Source: Labilithrix sp. (GTDB taxonomy: Bacteria > Myxococcota > Polyangia > Polyangiales > Polyangiaceae). Taken from it: DNA of 60,063 nt. The notes under the pieces were generated by a model, which was given only the letters and a program-made list of their open reading frames with translations, was not told where the DNA came from and did not search any database. Location: NCBI GenBank assembly GCA_028287035.1, contig JAQBQL010000049.1, positions 1-60,063 on the forward strand, read 5' to 3'. The translations under genes were made by a program, and so were the position numbers. Each line of letters starts with the position of its first letter. Position 1 is the stretch's first letter. Below, piece after piece: positions 46,001 to 53,659 of this stretch.

Positions 46001-47473
46001 AAGGATCACCTGGCCTACCAGGACATGGTCTCCGACGGCATCAACGTCAGCTTCAACGGCGCGGACACCCCGATCGGCGCGAACGGCGTGCGCTGGCACG
46101 GCAACGACGAGAACGGCAAGCCGCTCGTCCGCTGGGCCTACCGCTACGGCGAGGACTACAGCGCGGGTGGTTACATCCACGCGAAGCCCGGCGACAGCGG
46201 CGCTGACGTCTACGAGATCACCCGCAACACCATCAAGCGCTTCGACCTCACCTACCCCTGGTCGTACTTCCGCCGTCAGCAGAAGACGTTCGCCTGGTGG
46301 TCGCTCTCCGGTGGCGTCGCTCGCAACTACTTCACGCGTCTCCGTGGCTACCACTGGGACACGACTACGACGCTGAGCCGCGCGACGCCCGAGGACCTCA
46401 CGAACAACGACCAGGCCCTTCCGGCGGTCATGGCCGCGGCCGAGATGTTCAACTTCCTCCAGCGCGCCATCCTCACTCCCGAGCCGGGCATCTATGCGGC
46501 CGGTGACGAGAGCTCGGCCCGCACCCCGAAGCGCCCCGGCGCTCTCCAGATCTTCGACGTCTCGACCGCCGCCGGCACGCTCCCGGTCGCCAACGTCGGC
46601 CTCGTCGACGGTCGCTTCGTCCAGATCGACTTCGACAGTGACCGCGGCGGCGCCTGGGACTACCAGGCCTACCCGAAGCACGTCGGCTTCGACGAGGAGA
46701 AGGTCCTTGCTCTTCGTGAGCTCGTCGACTCTCGCCCGACCCTCTCGACCGTCTCTCGCGAGAACGCCCTCGACGGTCGTGACCCGTACATCAGCTTCCG
46801 CACGGATACCCCGGAGGCTCTCGACCGCCTCATCGGTGGCATCCTCTCCGAGGACTGGGAGACGATCGGCCCCTCGGCGGTCGGCCAGGACGGCGCGATG
46901 CAGGGCTTCAGCCTGCTCGACAAGGACCCCGCGAAGCTCGTTCGCCCCTCCGGCGCGAACATCCTCTTCCCGAACATCGGGTACGCGAACCAGATCGGCA
47001 CCGGCATCTACGCGATGCTCTTCTCTCGCTTCAGCACCGACCTCGTCCTGACGCAGAAGCTCCGCGTCCGGCTCCAGGGCGACTCTGGCGCGGTGATTCC
47101 GGATTCCCGGAAGCAGGGCTTCGTTGACCCCGTCACCGGCAACCACTACCTCGCGACCAAGTTCGGCACGGAGATGATCCAGGGCCGCGCGGTCGACAAG
47201 GGCATCGCCTCCCGCATGCTCCAGCGTGCGAACGAGATCCTTGCCGAGGCGTACCTGGTCGACCCGGCGGCGGTTGGTGGCACCACCAACGAGTTCGGCG
47301 AGCTCAAGCTCCTCGTCGGCGCCAACGGCGCGCCCGTCTCCAAGAACGACCCGGCTGCGGACCTCAAGCTCCGTCGCTACGTCGGCCTCCTCGACGGCAT
47401 GCGTCAGGTCGGCAACATCTACGGCGGCGGCCCCTTCGGTGGCGGCGGCGGTGGTGGTGGCGGCGACGAGTGA
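43001..47473 (+). CDS. giant secreted zinc metalloprotease lipoprotein
   Basis: A 1490-residue exported protein starting at ATG 43001 after a strong AGGAGG site. The signal peptide ends in ISGC (Cys about 29), a lipobox. The catalytic metzincin-type motif HEIGHSLGMRHN begins at His807 (Glu808, His811, His817), so Zn-dependent peptidase activity is expected. The surrounding protein (DUF5117-like zinc-dependent metalloprotease pattern) is rich in Asp/Asn and aromatic residues. The C-terminus is a Gly-rich tail. As an outer-surface enzyme it may digest prey or biopolymers (inference). It has its own intrinsic terminator. Confidence 0.9.
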   Translation: MQSKWFRRLGLAALVAGVMGGSGVISGCASERDPIDRVQPGVVDKSFFLGEDLQDFKDDPEFRTRSFAIDSPANTLGEDTIGLGSGIDRIRWEVTENWLFARRSYQEAPGADAHGLPRVEVSPGKWEFPTKANGTIVAAYKIDKHFDIRRDYNSQTGEETNVIVENDNDRPWQDRQYMRIDWSQNQAMSTSGDISYLFGESSSATPIQYSATNENDEDRPQFDTQAGYFDITNKYQVKPEVNPSWGISDCLLLGWLNGSSTLDCTPAEVKMRHSYVRLTGLEDYEPFEESIATNDVIGTWAGVSNNYGRGQGTPSVTTYDPQYGYTDAKTKTYLPSHNIWASSHQTVSCSDNTDKDHDGTADVCANEITGYAGNRGSQCDTFVKKCTIPVRDRRVKTIAYWLNTDAPLWLQDQVSSDGKEVTEKGSIEDNTRTWNQLISNAVAVRREVECRRTGDGSKADCHLQFFTGSAPADKQMVVFGGWGIDTPTAQDVDKDDEGNPLPAVTMCHNPVRAYDNHLCGKVGQTVRLGDMRHNYAIFWDYDSNAHYGGVASIPADPVTGEMVGVTATTMMRSVTYAAAQQRDIIQIALGDVKIEDLIDGVQASRYAQSVKNGTPAGGDVSSTNGKTDAQIKATVANVHLPEIQSAFGEDAKRLAAATPMERALKSAKQKALRLPFTPTSAAADDKVAALSAQIAGTDYAQDLVNRNLNRVAAQSGNKSSAMYEAIKTFAASDPTKMRNLMDSFNAYLANKGICFQDPETEAGAGSIYQPSLAPYFKKLYGNLGVKERGDAIYNDLAKEAVKGIAFHEIGHSLGMRHNFASSWDAINFQPQYWQLRTNEGKSTEACTAARSGDTDSCIGPRYVDPETADELGLGTEARPGIEYFANTSTMEYQVERFGETSGAGTYDLHFMKTLYGRTLETFDAKQVSPDAQKAFGALTLSQGIPDDLVFQTAGFGAHYTTAAIQAKVFDPQRDCRAATDEEKASAKWRVVHGKICAQSPKDHLAYQDMVSDGINVSFNGADTPIGANGVRWHGNDENGKPLVRWAYRYGEDYSAGGYIHAKPGDSGADVYEITRNTIKRFDLTYPWSYFRRQQKTFAWWSLSGGVARNYFTRLRGYHWDTTTTLSRATPEDLTNNDQALPAVMAAAEMFNFLQRAILTPEPGIYAAGDESSARTPKRPGALQIFDVSTAAGTLPVANVGLVDGRFVQIDFDSDRGGAWDYQAYPKHVGFDEEKVLALRELVDSRPTLSTVSRENALDGRDPYISFRTDTPEALDRLIGGILSEDWETIGPSAVGQDGAMQGFSLLDKDPAKLVRPSGANILFPNIGYANQIGTGIYAMLFSRFSTDLVLTQKLRVRLQGDSGAVIPDSRKQGFVDPVTGNHYLATKFGTEMIQGRAVDKGIASRMLQRANEILAEAYLVDPAAVGGTTNEFGELKLLVGANGAPVSKNDPAADLKLRRYVGLLDGMRQVGNIYGGGPFGGGGGGGGGDE

Positions 47474-47505
47474 GTCTGAACGCTAGCGAAAGCTAGAACG
47501 GCGAA

Positions 47506-47542
47506 ACGCCCTGCTCGGAAACGAGCAGGGCGTTCTGCTTTT
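47506..47542 (+). terminator. intrinsic terminator of the metalloprotease gene
   Basis: ACGCCCTGCTCG (47506-47517) and CGAGCAGGGCGT (47522-47533) form a 12-bp perfect stem around a GAAA loop, followed by TCTGCTTTT. It ends transcription between the metalloprotease and the convergent SDR gene and could work in both directions to some degree. Confidence 0.92.
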
Positions 47543-47573
47543 GTACGCCGGCGGACGACCGGCGCGACGGCGA

Positions 47574-48350
47574 CTACTTCGTGGCCATGCGGCGCAGGAT
47601 GCGCCTGACGAGCGGCGGGGCGAGGCGGTTGCTACCGGCCGCGATGCGCACGAAGGCGCTCGTCTCGACGACCGGGATGCTTCGCTTCACGGCGCGCAGC
47701 GTCTTCCGCGCGATGACCTCGGCGCTCTGGGCCTTCGGATCCGGCGCGTCGTAGCCGGCGAGGCCTTCGGCGCGCGTGGCGTTCGCGCGGAACGGGGTGT
47801 CGACGGGCCCCGGCCGGATCACGACCACCCGGATGCCCTTCGCCGCGAGCTCGGAGCGCATCGACATCGCGATGGCCTCGAGGGCGAACTTCGACGCCGC
47901 GTAGGCGGCGTAGCTCGGCGCCGCGACGACGCCCGCCACCGACGACATCATGACCACCGTTCCGCGGGATCGCTCGAGCTGCGGAGCCGCAAGCTGCACG
48001 AGGCGGAGCGGCGCGATGACGTTGAGCTCGAACAGCTCACGCAGCTTCGCGACGTCGACCAGCAGGGCGGGGGAGTAGTACCCGCGGCCCGCGTTGTTGA
48101 CGAGGACGTCGATGCCGCCGTGCTGGGCCGCCGCGTCGACGAGCGCCTGCCGGTGCGCCTCGTCGGTGACGTCACCGGTGACCACCACCGCGCGCGCGCC
48201 GCGTGCCTTCGCCTCGGCGGCCACGGCGTCGAGCGCCTCCTTGCCGCGCGCCGACAGGACGAGCGTCGCGCCGCCCGGCTCGCTCGCCCACGCGAGCGCC
48301 AGCGCGCGACCGATGCCCATCGAGGCGCCGGTGATGACGACCGTGGTCAC
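47574..48350 (-). CDS. short-chain dehydrogenase/reductase
   Basis: A 258-residue SDR with the cofactor loop TGASMGIG, the NNAG block, catalytic Ser in MMSSVAG, the YAAYAASK (Tyr/Lys) site and PGPVDT. The basic residues after the loop suggest NADP. The GTG start at 48350 overlaps the stop of the other SDR by 4 nt; the long frame upstream is shadow. The substrate is unknown. The terminal ArgArg-rich tail (VRRILRRMATK) is notable. Confidence 0.92.
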   Translation of the reverse strand: MTTVVITGASMGIGRALALAWASEPGGATLVLSARGKEALDAVAAEAKARGARAVVVTGDVTDEAHRQALVDAAAQHGGIDVLVNNAGRGYYSPALLVDVAKLRELFELNVIAPLRLVQLAAPQLERSRGTVVMMSSVAGVVAAPSYAAYAASKFALEAIAMSMRSELAAKGIRVVVIRPGPVDTPFRANATRAEGLAGYDAPDPKAQSAEVIARKTLRAVKRSIPVVETSAFVRIAAGSNRLAPPLVRRILRRMATK

Positions 48351-49165
48351 GCGCGGGCCTTCTTGCCCATCATGCGCGCGGTGCTCTTCTTCAGGATCGT
48401 GAGGAACATCGAGAAGGGCAGCGCGCGCTTGGCGGCCCACGCCGCCTTGGCCTCGGTATGGGGCAGCACGTGCATCTCGCCGCGCTGCACCGACCGGAAG
48501 GTGAGGTCGGCGATCTCGTCGGCGCTGAACTTCGACTTGTTCACGAGCTTGTCGGTGAGCGCCGCGACGTCGGGGGTCCCGGCGCGCATCGTCTCGGTGA
48601 GGTTCGTGCGGAAGAACGACGGGCACACCACGCTGACCATGATGCCGTCGTCGGCGAGCTCGACGGCGAGCGTCTCGGACAGCGCCACGACCGCTGCCTT
48701 CGTCGCGTTGTAGGCGGACATCATCGGCGCGTGCACGAGGCCGGCGAGCGACGCGACGTTCACGAAGCGGCCGCTGCCCTGCTTCCGGAAGAGCGGCGTG
48801 AACGTGCGGCAGCCGCGGACCACGCCGAGCAGGTTGATGTCGACGATCCAGCGCCAGTCGTCCATCGTCGTCTCGGTGATCCCGCCGCCCACCGCCACGC
48901 CGGCGTTGTTGACGACGACGTCGACGCCGCCCCAGTTCTCCTGGAGCCAGCGGGCGGCTGCCGCGAGGTCCTCGTCCTTCGTCACGTCGCACCGGAGGGC
49001 GTGCGCGGTGACGCCGTAGCCGCGAAGGATCTTCAGGGTCTCCTCGAGCCGCTGCTCGTGGATGTCCCCGATGCACACGCGATATCCGGCGCGTGCCCAG
49101 CGCTCCGCGAGCGCGCGTCCGAACCCCGAAGCCCCACCGGTCACGAAGATGCGCTTGTCGCTCAT
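48347..49165 (-). CDS. short-chain dehydrogenase/reductase
   Basis: A 272-residue SDR with TGGASGFGRALA, DVVVNNAG, NVASLAG (Ser), MSAYNATK (Tyr-Lys) and a C-terminal part rich in basic residues (KKSTARMMGKKARA). It precedes and overlaps the second SDR, with which it is about 25% alike by eye, so the pair may be a duplicated or heteromeric unit. An oxidoreduction of a lipid or polyketide-like alcohol is possible, but not shown. Confidence 0.92.
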   Translation of the reverse strand: MSDKRIFVTGGASGFGRALAERWARAGYRVCIGDIHEQRLEETLKILRGYGVTAHALRCDVTKDEDLAAAARWLQENWGGVDVVVNNAGVAVGGGITETTMDDWRWIVDINLLGVVRGCRTFTPLFRKQGSGRFVNVASLAGLVHAPMMSAYNATKAAVVALSETLAVELADDGIMVSVVCPSFFRTNLTETMRAGTPDVAALTDKLVNKSKFSADEIADLTFRSVQRGEMHVLPHTEAKAAWAAKRALPFSMFLTILKKSTARMMGKKARA

Positions 49166-49189
49166 GGAGGCGAGCTTACCCTCGAGAGC

Positions 49190-49858
49190 TCAACGAGGGA
49201 GGCGCGCTTCGATCTCCGCAGGCAGCTCGTCGAAGTGGGCCACCGTGAAGCGCGCGCCGGCCGCGACGAGCGCCTCGGCGCCGACGTTCGTGGTCACCCC
49301 CACCACGAGCATGCCGGCCGCGGCCGCCGCCTGCACGCCGTTCGCCGCGTCCTCGAAGGCGACGCACTGCGAGGGGGCGACGCCGAGCCGCTCCGCCGCG
49401 GCGAGGAACACGTCGGGCGCGGGCTTGCCACGCAGCCCCTCGGAGGCGACGACCGCGTCGAACACCTCGTTCCAGGCGAGCCCGTCGAGCACCATCTTCC
49501 GGTTGGCGGGCGGGGCGGAGCTCGCGACGGCCAGCTTCACGCCGCGGGCGCGGAGCCGCGCGAGGAGCTCCGGCGCCCCGCGATGCGCGACGAGCTCGGG
49601 TCCGAAGAGCGCGCGATACGTGCGCTCCTTCTCGTCGGCGAGCGCCGCGAGCTCCTCGGGCGAGAGCGCCCGGCCCACGAGCCCGGGGAAGATGTCCTCG
49701 TTCTTGAGGCCGTTGTACTTCTGAAAGGTCGCCTCATCCATCGTGAGGCCGAGCCGCTCCGCGAGCGTCCGGAAGGCCGCGTAGTGGTAGCGGATGTTGT
49801 CGACGAGCGTGCCGTCGAGATCGAACACCGCGCCGACGAGCGCCGGCTCCGCCGTCAT
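49190..49858 (-). CDS. HAD-family phosphatase (beta-phosphoglucomutase-like)
   Basis: A 222-residue HAD hydrolase with the nucleophile in FDLDGTLVDN (Asp16-like position), motif II LAVASSAP, the Lys block GLRGKPAPDVF and motif IV FEDAANGV. The cap domain of about 70 residues is of the beta-phosphoglucomutase/phosphoglycolate type. The substrate is unknown. ATG 49858 overlaps the FHA gene stop by 4 nt, so the two are co-translated. Confidence 0.92.
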   Translation of the reverse strand: MTAEPALVGAVFDLDGTLVDNIRYHYAAFRTLAERLGLTMDEATFQKYNGLKNEDIFPGLVGRALSPEELAALADEKERTYRALFGPELVAHRGAPELLARLRARGVKLAVASSAPPANRKMVLDGLAWNEVFDAVVASEGLRGKPAPDVFLAAAERLGVAPSQCVAFEDAANGVQAAAAAGMLVVGVTTNVGAEALVAAGARFTVAHFDELPAEIEARLPR

Positions 49859-50832
49859 TCCGGCCGGAGGTACGCGCCCTTGATCAGCTTCAGGATGAAC
49901 TGGACGGTGTCGAGGTCGGTCGAGAGGCTCTTGTTGAGCACCGTCTCGAGATGACCGTAGTTGTGCGCGAGCTGGAGGATGTCGAGCTCCTCGGGCTTGA
50001 GATCGCGCAGCGGCGGGATCACCGGCTGCGAGAGCACGAGGCGCGTGTTGAGGTCGGGAAGCTCGTTCCGGATCTCGTTGAACTCGTCGAGCTGGCGCAG
50101 GCCCTCCATGAGGACCTCCTGCACGCTGACGGTGATCTCGTTCGGGAACTCGCGCTCGTCCGGCGGGTCGAGATCGAAGAGGCCCTTCTGCCACGTGAGC
50201 ATCCGGAAGATGCTCTTCATCGGCGGCACGTCCTCGAGGTCGTTGATCGAGGCGTAGTAGATGAGGCCCTTCCTCATGAAGATCTTGCCGACGTCGTCAG
50301 TCTCCGTGCGGATGACGAGGACGCCGCTCTTCTTCGAGGTGCCGAACAGCTGGAGGAGGTCGGGCAGCGGCACCTCCTCGATGCTGCCGCTCATCGTGCG
50401 CGCCTGCGTGTTGCGGCGGGCGGCGACGTTCTCGAGATCGCGCTTGGCGTCGACGCTGTCGGCGCGCGAGCCCTCGCCGGCGATCACCTTGAGGATGCTG
50501 GTGCCGATGAGGACGCGGTCACCTTCCTTCAGGCGCGCGCGCTTGATCTTCTCGCCGTTGACGAACGATCCGTTCGTGGACCCGAGGTCCTCGATCCAGA
50601 TCTGATCTTGCTGCATGGTGATGCGCGCATGCTTGCGGCTCACCATGTCCTCGACGAGGACCATGTCGAGGTCGCTCGACCGGCCGACGATGATCGGCTT
50701 GTCGTTGACGATGGGGAACTCGCCCCCTTGGTACTTGCCGCTGATGAAGCGCAGCACGTACGAGCGCCCGCCCGCAGGGCGACCACCGGGAGGCATCGAT
50801 GGCACTTGGGATGCCTTGTGAGGGTCTTGCAT
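49855..50832 (-). CDS. FHA-domain protein with DUF4388 (PATAN-like) domain
   Basis: A 325-residue cytoplasmic regulator. The FHA domain (about residues 25-120) binds phosphothreonine, with GRSSDLDMVL, VSRKHARI and DLGSTNGSFVNG. A DUF4388 domain follows from about 145 (MSGSIEEVPLPDLLQLFGTSKKSGVLVI), common in delta-proteobacterial signalling. It probably reads Ser/Thr kinase signals. A GTG at 50892 would add 20 residues, but a minus-strand promoter at 50879-50906 lies over that codon, so ATG 50832 is preferred. Confidence 0.9.
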   Translation of the reverse strand: MQDPHKASQVPSMPPGGRPAGGRSYVLRFISGKYQGGEFPIVNDKPIIVGRSSDLDMVLVEDMVSRKHARITMQQDQIWIEDLGSTNGSFVNGEKIKRARLKEGDRVLIGTSILKVIAGEGSRADSVDAKRDLENVAARRNTQARTMSGSIEEVPLPDLLQLFGTSKKSGVLVIRTETDDVGKIFMRKGLIYYASINDLEDVPPMKSIFRMLTWQKGLFDLDPPDEREFPNEITVSVQEVLMEGLRQLDEFNEIRNELPDLNTRLVLSQPVIPPLRDLKPEELDILQLAHNYGHLETVLNKSLSTDLDTVQFILKLIKGAYLRPE

Positions 50833-50878
50833 CAGCGTGGGGAAGCCGCGTGAATCTTCACTCGGATCGCGAAGAAAG

Positions 50879-50906
50879 ACTATCGAGCCCACCCAAAGAT
50901 GGTCAA
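50879..50906 (-). promoter_or_regulatory. sigma-70-like promoter of the FHA gene
   Basis: On the minus strand TTGACC (-35; 50906-50901), a 16-bp spacer and GATAGT (-10; 50884-50879) match the consensus in 5 and 4 of 6 positions. Transcription should begin near 50871, which leaves about 40 nt before ATG 50832 and places the alternative GTG upstream of the transcript. Confidence 0.5.
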
Positions 50907-50931
50907 GTCACGGTAGGAGAAGCCTTCGGAC

Positions 50932-52005
50932 ATGGCGGAACTCGCGCGAAAAGTAGCAGACGGGGGCAGCCCCTTCGGGACCCATCGTACGGTCGAGCCC
51001 TCCGGCGCCCTGCCGCAGCCCGCCTGGCGGGTCGACAACGATTTCTCCAGCATCTACGCGGGTGAGCTGCTCCTGGCGGTCGACACCCTCAACGTGGACG
51101 CGGCCAGCTTCCGGCAGATGGAGGAAGCCGCCGGCCCCGGGGAGAGCCCCACGGTCGCGGTCTCCCGGCTGGTCCTCGAGACGGTCGCGGCGCGCGGAAA
51201 ACAGCACAACCCGGTCACCGGATCCGGCGGAATGCTCCTCGGGCGGGTCCTCCAGGTCGCTCCGGACCACCCGGACGCGGCCTCGCTCCGCCCCGGGGAC
51301 CGCGTCGCGAGCCTCGTGTCGCTCTCGCTGACGCCCCTCCGCATCGACGAGATCCTCGCGATCCGTCCGCCGAGCGCGCAGCTCGACGTGCGGGGCGAGG
51401 CCCTCCTCTTCGCGAGCGGCGCCTACGCGCGCATGCCGGCGGACATGCCGGAGCGCCTCGCGCTCGCGGTGCTCGACGTGGCCGGCGCGGCGCCCCAGGT
51501 GGCGCGGCTCGTGGCGCCCGGCGCGAGCGTCTGCATCTTCGGCGCAGGCGGCAAGAGCGGGATCCTGTGCGCCGCCGAGGCCCGCCGCAAGGGCGGAGCG
51601 AGCGCGCGCATCATCGGCGTCGAGAGCCACGCCCCGTTCGCGGAGGACCTCCGCGCGCTCGGCTTCTGCGACGAGGTGCTCTCGCTCGACGCGCGCGATC
51701 CAGTCGCCGTGCGCGACGCGGTGCTCGCCGCCAACCGAGGCCGCGAGGTCGACCTCGCGCTCTCGTGCGTGAACGTCGGCGACGCGGAGATGAGCGCGAT
51801 CATGGTGACCCGCGACCGGGGCGTCGCGTACTTCTTCGCGATGTCGACGAGCTTCACGAAGGCGGCGCTCGGCGCCGAGGGCGTCTCGAAGGACGTCGAC
51901 CTCGTGATCGGCAACGGCTTCGCGCACGGCCATGCCGAGCACTCGCTCGCGATGATGCGGGAGCTGCCGGCGGTGCGCGCGCTGTTCGAGCGACGCTACG
52001 GCTGA
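50932..52005 (+). CDS. kdd: L-erythro-3,5-diaminohexanoate dehydrogenase
   Basis: Oxidatively deaminates L-erythro-3,5-diaminohexanoate, a step of anaerobic lysine fermentation. A 357-residue NAD(P)-dependent MDR-like enzyme with near-diagnostic blocks: FGTHRTVEPSGALPQPAW, NPVTGSGGML, SLVSLSLTPLRIDEI, the Rossmann loop IFGAGGKSG and SFTKAALGAEGVSKDVD. None of the other lysine-fermentation genes (aminomutases, kce, kal) is in the window. It may therefore be part of a partial or repurposed pathway. It is divergent from the FHA gene. Confidence 0.92.
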   Translation: MAELARKVADGGSPFGTHRTVEPSGALPQPAWRVDNDFSSIYAGELLLAVDTLNVDAASFRQMEEAAGPGESPTVAVSRLVLETVAARGKQHNPVTGSGGMLLGRVLQVAPDHPDAASLRPGDRVASLVSLSLTPLRIDEILAIRPPSAQLDVRGEALLFASGAYARMPADMPERLALAVLDVAGAAPQVARLVAPGASVCIFGAGGKSGILCAAEARRKGGASARIIGVESHAPFAEDLRALGFCDEVLSLDARDPVAVRDAVLAANRGREVDLALSCVNVGDAEMSAIMVTRDRGVAYFFAMSTSFTKAALGAEGVSKDVDLVIGNGFAHGHAEHSLAMMRELPAVRALFERRYG

Positions 52006-52144
52006 CCGCCGCCCGGGGGGCCGGGTGTGCCACTCCGGACGGCTCGCGACGGCGCTGACGCGGTCGCGCCGCGCTCCGCGTGCTGAAACGCGCTGATTTC
52101 CCGGGCACCGAGGCCCAGGCGCGGGGCATGCACAGGGGGCCACG

Positions 52145-53656
52145 ATGCGCGCTCCTGGCACACTCGTGTTCCTCGTCCTCCTCCTCGGCGGCGCCGGGGG
52201 CGTGACCGCGTGCTCGTCTGCGGGCGCTCCGGCGAACGCGGCGGCGGGCAGCTCCGCGGACGGCAGCGCCGCCTCACCACGCGCGGTCAGCGGCTCGCGC
52301 CTCCGCGCGCGCTACGTCGTCGCGGGCGAGGTCCGTCAGCTCGTCGCCTTCCATGACACGCTCCGCGACGAGGACTGCTCGTTCCGGCGCCTCGCCGACG
52401 GGTCGATTCGCTGCGTGCCCCTCACCGCGCACTGGACGAACGAGTCGGTCGGCGCGCCCGACGCGGCATGCAGCTCGTCGGTGCCGGCCGCCCTCGCGCC
52501 GCCCTGCGAGGTGAAGAGCTACGCCGTGTTCGCGACGACCGCGTCGGGGTGTGACGGCCCGGACCGCGAGGAGATCCACGCGGTGACCGGCACGGATGCA
52601 CTCTACACGGGCTTCTCGGGCAGGTGTCAGCCCTCGAATCCGAGCGCCACCGCCGGCTCCGTCCTGAGGGCCATCGGCCCGGCGCTCTCGTGGGACGAGT
52701 TCGCCTCCGCCGACGAGCAGCGCGAGCCCGCCGGCGACGTCCTCCGGTCGATCGCGGTCTCGGCGGACGGCGCGAAGCAGGTGATCGGCCAGCGACTCGC
52801 ATCGAGCCCGGACGTCGCGTGCACGTATCGCGCGGACGCCGAGGGCCACGCGATCTGCGTGCCCGAGGGCAGCACCGGCCCCGTCCTGTACGGCAACCCC
52901 GACTGCTCGGGGGCGGTCGCGGTCGAGGACAACCAGCTCTACGGCTACTGCCATTCGGCCCTGTCCTCGTTCTGGACCGCGCCCGTGAATCCGGGCTCGG
53001 CGTGCTCGGCGGTGCGCGCCGTCTACACCCTCGAACCGGGCGCGGTCGACGGATCGTCGACCGGCCCCGTCTACCGGCAACAGGCGGCCACCCCGTACAG
53101 CCCGGAGAGCTGTCAGCTCGGCTACGTCAACACCGGGGTCGAGCGCCGGATCATCGCCGACGTCACCGCGACCCTGCCGCGGGCGGAGCGCGTCGCGAGC
53201 GGCTCGGACGCGCGCCTCGTGCCCGCGCTCGTCCTCCACCACGAGGGGCTCGCCGACGCCCCCGCCGATCTCGTTCCCGGCTTCTACGACCGCCAGCTCG
53301 ACACCGAATGCACCTTCGGGATCGCCGCCGACGGGAAGCTTCGTTGCATCCCGGTCGGCGCGACTGCCGGCATCCTCCACGAAGGCCCGGCGTGCACGTC
53401 GCCGCGTCTGGTCGCGGTCCTGGGTGCCGACGGCTGCACCACCAACGAGGAGCCGTTCGCGCGCGCCGCGTCGACCACGTGCCCCCCGACGCTGACGGCC
53501 TACCGGCTCACGCGCACGGCGAGCGCCACTGCCACGAACCTCTCGACCGAGCTCTCGCCCGGTCGCTGCGCGAGCGTCGCCAGCGTCACCAACGGCTTCG
53601 ACGCGTTCCCCATCGACCCCGCGGAGCTCGCCGAGGGCAGCTACGTCACCGAGTAG
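52145..53656 (+). CDS. hypothetical lipoprotein with repeated Cys motif
   Basis: A 503-residue exported protein with a lipobox near VTAC (Cys about 23). It contains at least three copies of a D-x-x-C-[ST]-[FY]-x-x-x-ADG-x-x-x-C-[VI]-P unit (near 77, 221 and 385), each followed by a second Cys pair, suggesting a repeated disulfide-linked domain. No known family is recognised and function is unknown. It converges with the App1-like phosphatase, 3 bp away. Confidence 0.8.
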   Translation: MRAPGTLVFLVLLLGGAGGVTACSSAGAPANAAAGSSADGSAASPRAVSGSRLRARYVVAGEVRQLVAFHDTLRDEDCSFRRLADGSIRCVPLTAHWTNESVGAPDAACSSSVPAALAPPCEVKSYAVFATTASGCDGPDREEIHAVTGTDALYTGFSGRCQPSNPSATAGSVLRAIGPALSWDEFASADEQREPAGDVLRSIAVSADGAKQVIGQRLASSPDVACTYRADAEGHAICVPEGSTGPVLYGNPDCSGAVAVEDNQLYGYCHSALSSFWTAPVNPGSACSAVRAVYTLEPGAVDGSSTGPVYRQQAATPYSPESCQLGYVNTGVERRIIADVTATLPRAERVASGSDARLVPALVLHHEGLADAPADLVPGFYDRQLDTECTFGIAADGKLRCIPVGATAGILHEGPACTSPRLVAVLGADGCTTNEEPFARAASTTCPPTLTAYRLTRTASATATNLSTELSPGRCASVASVTNGFDAFPIDPAELAEGSYVTE

Positions 53657-53659
53657 TGC

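Noticed and set aside
42989..47146. A 1385-codon open frame antisense to the metalloprotease
   Set aside because: Rich in Val/Arg/Asp/Glu with no domain pattern; it is the usual antisense shadow of a GC-rich coding region, while the plus strand encodes signal peptide, HExxH motif and terminator.
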